Made by a program: the position numbers and the translations under genes. Below the pieces are notes generated by a model. The model had not been told where the DNA came from, searched no databases, and was given only the letters and a program-made list of their open reading frames with translations. This document shows positions 59,300-64,000 of a stretch of DNA of 64,000 nt, in pieces (positions within the stretch are counted from its first letter, which is position 1; the number at the start of each line of letters is the position of its first letter). Source of the DNA: Altibacter sp. HG106 (GTDB lineage Bacteria > Bacteroidota > Bacteroidia > Flavobacteriales > Flavobacteriaceae); NCBI RefSeq assembly GCF_028561755.1, contig NZ_JAQQTD010000001.1:372001-436000 (forward strand), read 5' to 3'.

Positions 59300-59307
59300 C
59301 AAATATA
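59300..59307 (-). promoter_or_regulatory. -7 promoter element of the SRP RNA gene
   Basis: Read leftward this is TATATTTG, an exact TAnnTTTG match 4 bp before the RNA's 5' end, the expected distance to a start site. Confidence 0.75.
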
Positions 59308-59381
59308 CGCTCATTTTGTAGCTTCTCCAAGGATTTTTACGAACGATTGTTATTTCGTACTTTGCCAAAAAATGTAGTGGA

Positions 59382-60440
59382 ATGAAGTCTATTTATAATC
59401 TTTTCTTTTTCACCGCCTTGGCCCTTTCAACAGGAAGTTGCGGCGATAGTAACGAGCGTCCTCAGGAGTTGTTTTCTATTGAAATTGGAAATAAAAAGAA
59501 GGCGTATCGCCCGGCAGACGAATTGCAGATTTCTCTTCAAAACAAAAAGGGAAGGTCGATCGATTCGGTGGCTTATTTTATAGCGGAAAACCGACTGGCT
59601 GGTGGAATGGCTTCGGAATCCGTAACTCTTCCGCTTCAAACGCAACCGCTAGGCAGTCGAATGCTCACGGCAAAAGTATACGCGGAGGGCGAAATCTTTG
59701 AAGTTAGCCAGGTTATTTTACTTCTTTCAGATACCGCTCCTGTTCTCTACACCTACGAAATACTGGAACGCTATCCCCACGATCAAGAGGCCTATACCCA
59801 GGGGTTAGAATTCCGCGGAGATATCCTCTATGAGAGTACGGGACAGTACCAACACTCCACGCTTAGAAAAACCAATTATGAAACCGGCGAAGTCTTACAA
59901 CAGGTGGATTTAAAGGACACGTATTTTGGAGAGGGACTTACTATTCTGAAGGATAAGGTGTATCAGCTCACCTGGCGTGAGAATACCGGATTTGTATACA
60001 ATGCGAACGATTTGAGCCGTATTCAGACGTTCCAATATGCAGCAAGCAAAGAAGGCTGGGGGCTCTGTAATGATGGGGCCACCTTGTACAAAAGCGATGG
60101 AACCCAACGTATCTGGCGTTTAGATCCTACCACCCTAGAGGAACAAGGATACATTGAAATGTACACCCACAAAGCACGCATCAAGAGCGTTAATGAAATG
60201 GAATGGGTTGACGGAAAAATATATGCCAATATCTATGAAGCGGAAGGAATTGCTATTGTAAACCCCGAAAGCGGCGCCGTGGAAGGAGTGATTGATTGTA
60301 GCGGACTCAAAGAGGAAGTGACCCAGCATCCCGACCTTAATGTGTTGAACGGTATTGCCTACAAAGGCGAACCCAACATCTTGTATCTCACCGGAAAGAA
60401 TTGGGACCAACTTTTTAAAGTGCGCATCGTCAAAAAGTAA
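59382..60440 (+). CDS. Glutaminyl-peptide cyclotransferase lipoprotein
   Basis: The 352-residue product has a lipoprotein signal (LALSTGSC, cysteine at 20), an N-terminal Ig-like part (about 25-120), and a plant/bacterial-type glutaminyl cyclotransferase beta-propeller: YPHDQEAYTQGLEF, LYESTGQYQHSTLRK, FGEGLTIL, then LYKSDGTQRIWRLD and NEMEWVDGKIYANIYE. It cyclises N-terminal glutamine to pyroglutamate on exported proteins or peptides, protecting them from aminopeptidases. Zinc-independent and unrelated to the mammalian enzyme. It lies just downstream of the divergent SRP RNA gene. Confidence 0.9.
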   Translation: MKSIYNLFFFTALALSTGSCGDSNERPQELFSIEIGNKKKAYRPADELQISLQNKKGRSIDSVAYFIAENRLAGGMASESVTLPLQTQPLGSRMLTAKVYAEGEIFEVSQVILLLSDTAPVLYTYEILERYPHDQEAYTQGLEFRGDILYESTGQYQHSTLRKTNYETGEVLQQVDLKDTYFGEGLTILKDKVYQLTWRENTGFVYNANDLSRIQTFQYAASKEGWGLCNDGATLYKSDGTQRIWRLDPTTLEEQGYIEMYTHKARIKSVNEMEWVDGKIYANIYEAEGIAIVNPESGAVEGVIDCSGLKEEVTQHPDLNVLNGIAYKGEPNILYLTGKNWDQLFKVRIVKK

Positions 60441-60544
60441 GGAGGTAACCTATCTGATGAGGGTGTCATAATGAATGGAAATTCTGAAGGTGAGACAATA
60501 AGAACCCGCATAAAAAGTTATATTTTTACGAAAATTATCGGTTG

Positions 60545-62083
60545 ATGAAATACCTATACACTGTCGCAGTACTCGCCTGTTTGGTACTATGGAGTTCTTG
60601 TCGGAATGATTTCGAAACGGTTTCTTCCAGCGGAAATCTAGAGTTTTCACGAGATACGGTCTACTTAGATACCGTTTTCACCAATATTGGTTCTAGCACC
60701 TATAATCTAAAGGTATACAACCGAAGCGACGAAGATATCAGCGTTCCCAGCGTTCGTTTAGCGGAGGGCGAAGCGTCTAATTATCGCCTGAACGTCGATG
60801 GAATACCGGGAAAGGCTTTTGAAGATGTCCAGATTCTGGCAAAGGATAGCATATTTATATTTATCGAAACGACCCTCGACATAAATAACCTACCTAATGG
60901 AGATAATACACAATTTCTGTATACCGATCAGTTGCTATTTGAAGGAGGCGGTGGTTCCCAACAGGTAGAATTGGTGACCTTGGTTCAGGATGCCGTGTTT
61001 CTTTTTCCCGAACTCTTTCCGGATGGCACTACCGAAACACTCAATCTGGGTATGGATGGCGAGGGAAATGATGTGCTCATTGAAGGTTTTTTCCTGGAGG
61101 ATAGTGAACTTACATTTACCAACGAAAAACCCTATGTAATTTACGGGTATGCTGCTGTTCCACCTGAAAAAACCTTAACGGTGGAAGCAGGCGCACGCGT
61201 TCATTTTCATCGGGATAGTGGCATCTTAGTAGCCAATACGGGTTCGATGAAAGTTAATGGAGAACCCAGTACCGATCCTGAAGCCATGGAAAACGAAGTA
61301 ATTTTTGAAGGCGATCGCTTGGAGCCAAGTTTCTCTGATATTCCCGGGCAGTGGGGCACCATTTGGCTTACCGCCGGCAGCACCAATAATGAATTTAGAT
61401 ATACCACCATCAAAAATGGTATTGTAGGTATTTTAATGGATAGTAACGATGGCGATGAAACCTTGCGACTGGAAAATGTTCAGATTTATAATAGCGCAAA
61501 CGTAGGATTGCTGTCGCGAACGGGTAACGTGTATGGTGAAAACATGGTGATCAACAACAGCGGACAAGCTTCTTTGGCCTGTTCCTATGGGGGTACCTAT
61601 ACCTTCAATCATTGTACGTTTGCTAATTATTGGACGAATAGCTTCCGAACCTTTCCGAGTGTTCAGTTAGACAATGTGCTTCAGGTGAGTGAAACCGAAT
61701 TCTTAACCGAGCCGCTCAACGCTACTTTTAACAATTGTATCATCTACGGAAACGAACAACGAGAAATCGGTCTTATTGAAGATGATAGGGATGCGTTTGT
61801 CTTTAGTTTTAATAATTCACTGATACGTTTTGAAGATCCCACCGGAGAGTTTGCAGATGATGAAAACTACAATAATCCCGCGTTTTATCCCGGCTGTGTG
61901 TTCAATGAAGATCCAGTATTCCAAAATACTGAATTAAATAATTTTAATATTGAATTAGGAACCTCCGGCGCGGAAAACATAGGAGCCGCAGGTGTTCCGC
62001 CGCTCTTCGATCTCAACGAAACCCCTCGCGACACCCCTGCCGATGCAGGTGCTTATGAAGCCATTGTGTTTCCGGAGGATTAG
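60545..62083 (+). CDS. Parallel beta-helix lipoprotein
   Basis: The 512-residue product starts at ATG 60545; a TTG one codon earlier is also open. It has a lipoprotein signal (VLWSSC, cysteine at about 18), an N-terminal Ig-like domain that resembles choice-of-anchor/ASPM-type folds (about 30-140, TVYLDTVFTNIGSST), then a right-handed beta-helix of NxxI/V repeats (GSMKVNG, TTIKNGIVGILMDSN, LRLENVQIYNSANVGLL, MVINNSGQASL). It ends in a choice-of-anchor-like NIGAAGVPPLFD. It is probably an outer-membrane or surface-exposed lipoprotein. The ligand is unknown. Confidence 0.82.
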   Translation: MKYLYTVAVLACLVLWSSCRNDFETVSSSGNLEFSRDTVYLDTVFTNIGSSTYNLKVYNRSDEDISVPSVRLAEGEASNYRLNVDGIPGKAFEDVQILAKDSIFIFIETTLDINNLPNGDNTQFLYTDQLLFEGGGGSQQVELVTLVQDAVFLFPELFPDGTTETLNLGMDGEGNDVLIEGFFLEDSELTFTNEKPYVIYGYAAVPPEKTLTVEAGARVHFHRDSGILVANTGSMKVNGEPSTDPEAMENEVIFEGDRLEPSFSDIPGQWGTIWLTAGSTNNEFRYTTIKNGIVGILMDSNDGDETLRLENVQIYNSANVGLLSRTGNVYGENMVINNSGQASLACSYGGTYTFNHCTFANYWTNSFRTFPSVQLDNVLQVSETEFLTEPLNATFNNCIIYGNEQREIGLIEDDRDAFVFSFNNSLIRFEDPTGEFADDENYNNPAFYPGCVFNEDPVFQNTELNNFNIELGTSGAENIGAAGVPPLFDLNETPRDTPADAGAYEAIVFPED

Positions 62084-62111
62084 CCATTTTCCGTTCTTAT
62101 ATTGAAATGAG

Positions 62112-62133
62112 CCGTTCTGTGCTTCAGAACAGG
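62112..62133. other. Short hairpin after the beta-helix gene
   Basis: GTTCTG (62114-62119) pairs with CAGAAC (62125-62130) around TGCTT. No T-run follows, so it is at best a weak terminator. Confidence 0.35.
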
Positions 62134-62206
62134 CGTTATTCTATTGGGTGTGGTGTATCTAGGCATGTATTGAGATATTTGGAATAACAACCAAATTATT
62201 TCAATT

Positions 62207-64000
62207 ATGAAATCCAACTATTTCATCCTATGGGTCTTCCTTTTTTCCCTATCAATTTCATTCGGACAAGCAGAGAAGAACTATTGGTTTTTTGGCAATA
62301 ACGCAGGCCTTGATTTTTCTTCCGGAACTGCCACAGCGATTTCAGGGAATCTCAACACCTTTGAAGGCTGCGCTTCTATAGCATCAGCGGCCGGAGACTT
62401 ATTATTCTACACCGATGGGATTACAGTATACGACCCCTCAGGAAGTCCGATGGTAAATGGGAACGGCCTGTTAGGAAACCCCTCCTCTACCTCATCAGCC
62501 ATCATCGTTCCGCTTCCGAAGAGCACCACAGAGTATCTCATCTTTTCCGTAGATTTTGTGAATGGGACCAATGGCATCAATTACAGTGTGGTAGATATGG
62601 ACGATAATGGAAATGGTGTCTATGATCCCGGACTCGATTTTGGTGTTATTCCGGTAGGCATGAAAAACATACGTCTTCCCGGCCCTACTGGTGAACGTAT
62701 TTGTGCCGTACGACATGCGAATGGACAAGACTTTTGGGTGACCGCCACAGAGAAGGATACGAATAGATTCTACACTTACGAAGTCACCGCATGTGGTGTG
62801 AATACAACACCACAAATACAAGCTATAGGACCGGTTATGTCTGCAGGGTATTATATGAAGCACGCTCCTGATGGCGCAACGCTGGCTCGCACAGATGGTA
62901 CAGCCGCAGAGGTGTACTTATACGATTTTGATACTACCACCGGTGGAATATCCAATCCGCAGTTCGTCGGAAATACCCCGGTGAGACCTTATGGGCTAGA
63001 ATTCTCGCCAGACGGGAATACATTGTATTATACCGATTTTGCGAATAGCAACGGAACCGGAACTGGAAGGGTCTATCAAGTATCGATTGCACCTACCATT
63101 GGAACGCCCGTACAAATTGGGACTATCCCCAATCAGGGAGGACGCTATGCGGTGGGGGCTATGCAGCTCACACCCGAAACGCCCCCCCGAATTCTGATCA
63201 CGAAAGATGGTGAGAATTCGTTAGCGGCCATTAACAACCCGAATACCGGTGGCGCATCAAATTTTGTAGCTACAGCTGTGACGCTTACTTCGGGAGCGGT
63301 AGGATATTTAGGATTGCCTACCTTTATTTCCGGAGAGGTCGCCCCATCGAGTTGCTTAGATTTTGATCCTTTCACCAATGCAGCTCCCACTATCATTTCC
63401 GCAGCAGTTAAAAATGAATTGAACAATAATTCTTTTTTCGGAAAGGATAAAGAATATGGCGATGTAGATAATGATGGGGATATCGATATACTCTACACGA
63501 AAAATGCCGATGAACTTCATATCTTAGAGAATACAGCTGGCCCGGGAGTGACGCCTGCGTACAGTGTACCGGGAACATCGGCATTTGGCCCAAATTTCCA
63601 AGCTTATAGCTATCGCTTGATAGATTGGACGGGCGATGGATGGAATGATATTTTAGTATCGGGTATTGATACGGCAACCAGCAATTCTGGAATTTGGTTG
63701 TTTATTAATAATGGGAGTGGCGGATTTCCTTCCAGCGGAATTCCATTCATCAATGCCGGACTCACCGTGCCAGATCAATATGCCTTTAGCAATCTGGATT
63801 TAATTGCTGTTGGCGATCTGAATAACGACGAACTGCCGGATATTCTTATCAGTAATCAAAGCGGTACGCTAGACGGTACCGCATATTTTGAGAATTTGAA
63901 TAGCACGATTCCACCCTATTTTGATCTCACCGGCGCTCAGCTTTTTGACGGCACCAAAATTCTCAATCCCTTTCTGCCCGATAATAGCGGCAGCTACCAT
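62207..64000 (+). CDS. Secreted FG-GAP/VCBS-repeat protein (3' end cut by window edge)
   Basis: An open frame of 598 codons runs from ATG 62207 off the right edge without a stop. It begins with a signal peptide (about 1-20, LFSLSISFGQ). The first part (about 25-380) has a beta-propeller-like pattern with SPDGNTLYYTD and related strands. The second part has calcium-loop-like FG-GAP/VCBS repeats: YGDVDNDGDIDILYTKN, LIDWTGDGWNDILVSG and VGDLNNDELPDILISN. Such proteins are usually large surface adhesins or structural proteins ending in a type IX sorting domain, which would be beyond the window. Function is not assignable. Confidence 0.85.
   Translation, partial: MKSNYFILWVFLFSLSISFGQAEKNYWFFGNNAGLDFSSGTATAISGNLNTFEGCASIASAAGDLLFYTDGITVYDPSGSPMVNGNGLLGNPSSTSSAIIVPLPKSTTEYLIFSVDFVNGTNGINYSVVDMDDNGNGVYDPGLDFGVIPVGMKNIRLPGPTGERICAVRHANGQDFWVTATEKDTNRFYTYEVTACGVNTTPQIQAIGPVMSAGYYMKHAPDGATLARTDGTAAEVYLYDFDTTTGGISNPQFVGNTPVRPYGLEFSPDGNTLYYTDFANSNGTGTGRVYQVSIAPTIGTPVQIGTIPNQGGRYAVGAMQLTPETPPRILITKDGENSLAAINNPNTGGASNFVATAVTLTSGAVGYLGLPTFISGEVAPSSCLDFDPFTNAAPTIISAAVKNELNNNSFFGKDKEYGDVDNDGDIDILYTKNADELHILENTAGPGVTPAYSVPGTSAFGPNFQAYSYRLIDWTGDGWNDILVSGIDTATSNSGIWLFINNGSGGFPSSGIPFINAGLTVPDQYAFSNLDLIAVGDLNNDELPDILISNQSGTLDGTAYFENLNSTIPPYFDLTGAQLFDGTKILNPFLPDNSGSYH

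Noticed and set aside
59200-59385. A short plus-strand open frame over the SRP RNA
   Set aside because: The DNA is better explained by the minus-strand SRP RNA with its stem, tetraloop, promoter and terminator; the frame is also low in coding character.
60471-60545. A 24-codon frame just before the beta-helix lipoprotein gene
   Set aside because: It is too short to support, has no recognisable ribosome-binding site that differs from chance, and nothing at its end couples it to the next gene beyond overlap.
1-64000. CRISPR arrays, insertion sequences, prophage or tRNA/rRNA genes
   Set aside because: I saw no regular spacer-repeat series, no transposase-like product with flanking inverted repeats, no phage structural genes and no tRNA cloverleaf sequence in the gene-free gaps.

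Overview
The window looks like an ordinary chromosomal segment of a marine-type member of the Flavobacteriaceae (Bacteroidetes/Bacteroidota). Four things point there. Two secreted metalloproteases end in Por/type IX secretion C-terminal sorting domains. Intergenic regions repeatedly carry the Bacteroidetes -7 promoter element TAnnTTTG. Many genes encode families typical of flavobacteria (LETM1-like, DUF4331, GIN-domain, DUF2945, 'GIGT' tail-fibre-like proteins). Lipoproteins and Sec signal peptides are abundant. I do not see rRNA, tRNA, insertion sequences, prophage or CRISPR. The sequence is cut inside a gene at both ends. Genus-level assignment is not possible by eye.

Layout. 1-5.8 kb: the start of a PlsC-type acyltransferase, a CoA-pyrophosphatase-like Nudix enzyme divergent from a cyclophilin lipoprotein, a secreted GIGT-repeat protein with a type IX-secreted metzincin, and a TRIC-like channel. 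5.8-12.7 kb: an RDD protein divergent from a tightly overlapping operon (SpoIIM-like, membrane protein, DUF4129, DUF4350, MoxR ATPase, DUF58). 12.7-16 kb: a DUF2141 protein, OxyR with both redox cysteines, a small conserved protein, AIM24 and DUF4442 proteins. 16-20.1 kb: a PadR-regulated membrane-stress-like operon (DUF4870, a 58-residue secreted peptide, PadR, PspC, GIN lipoprotein) and an NTF2-like protein. 20.2-25.5 kb: thioredoxin reductase, an ICMT-like methyltransferase and a 1146-residue M36 protease. 25.6-30 kb: an ECF sigma/anti-sigma pair facing a TPR lipoprotein and a DUF4331 protein split into two exported halves.

30-39.3 kb: a LETM1-like protein, a hipBA toxin-antitoxin pair with a candidate operator, a glycosyltransferase, an OmpA lipoprotein, a threonylcarbamoyl-AMP synthase with a DUF2945 protein, an esterase lipoprotein and a UvrD helicase. 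39.4-46.8 kb: a run of DsrE-like protein, two tandem secreted M20 amidohydrolases, a membrane-anchored glutamate-synthase-like flavoprotein and a conserved membrane protein, meeting an M1 aminopeptidase. 46.8-54.4 kb: recG, a TlpA-like lipoprotein, pheT, a fasciclin protein and a DUF2007 pair. 54.4-59.3 kb: an ABC-F ATPase with one degenerate ATP site, a thioredoxin-fold lipoprotein lacking its cysteines, transaldolase, an SDR and the small SRP RNA. 59.4-64 kb: glutaminyl cyclotransferase, a beta-helix lipoprotein and a truncated FG-GAP-type secreted protein.

The genes fall into small operons, and several convergent pairs touch or overlap at their stop codons with no terminator between them. 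The least ordinary parts are the sigma/DUF4331/TPR locus, the PadR/GIN operon with its palindromic operator candidate and small peptide, the hipBA operator candidate, the asymmetric ABC-F protein, and the glutamate-synthase-like gene grouped with secreted amidohydrolases. No wholly new system is proven. These are the best candidates.
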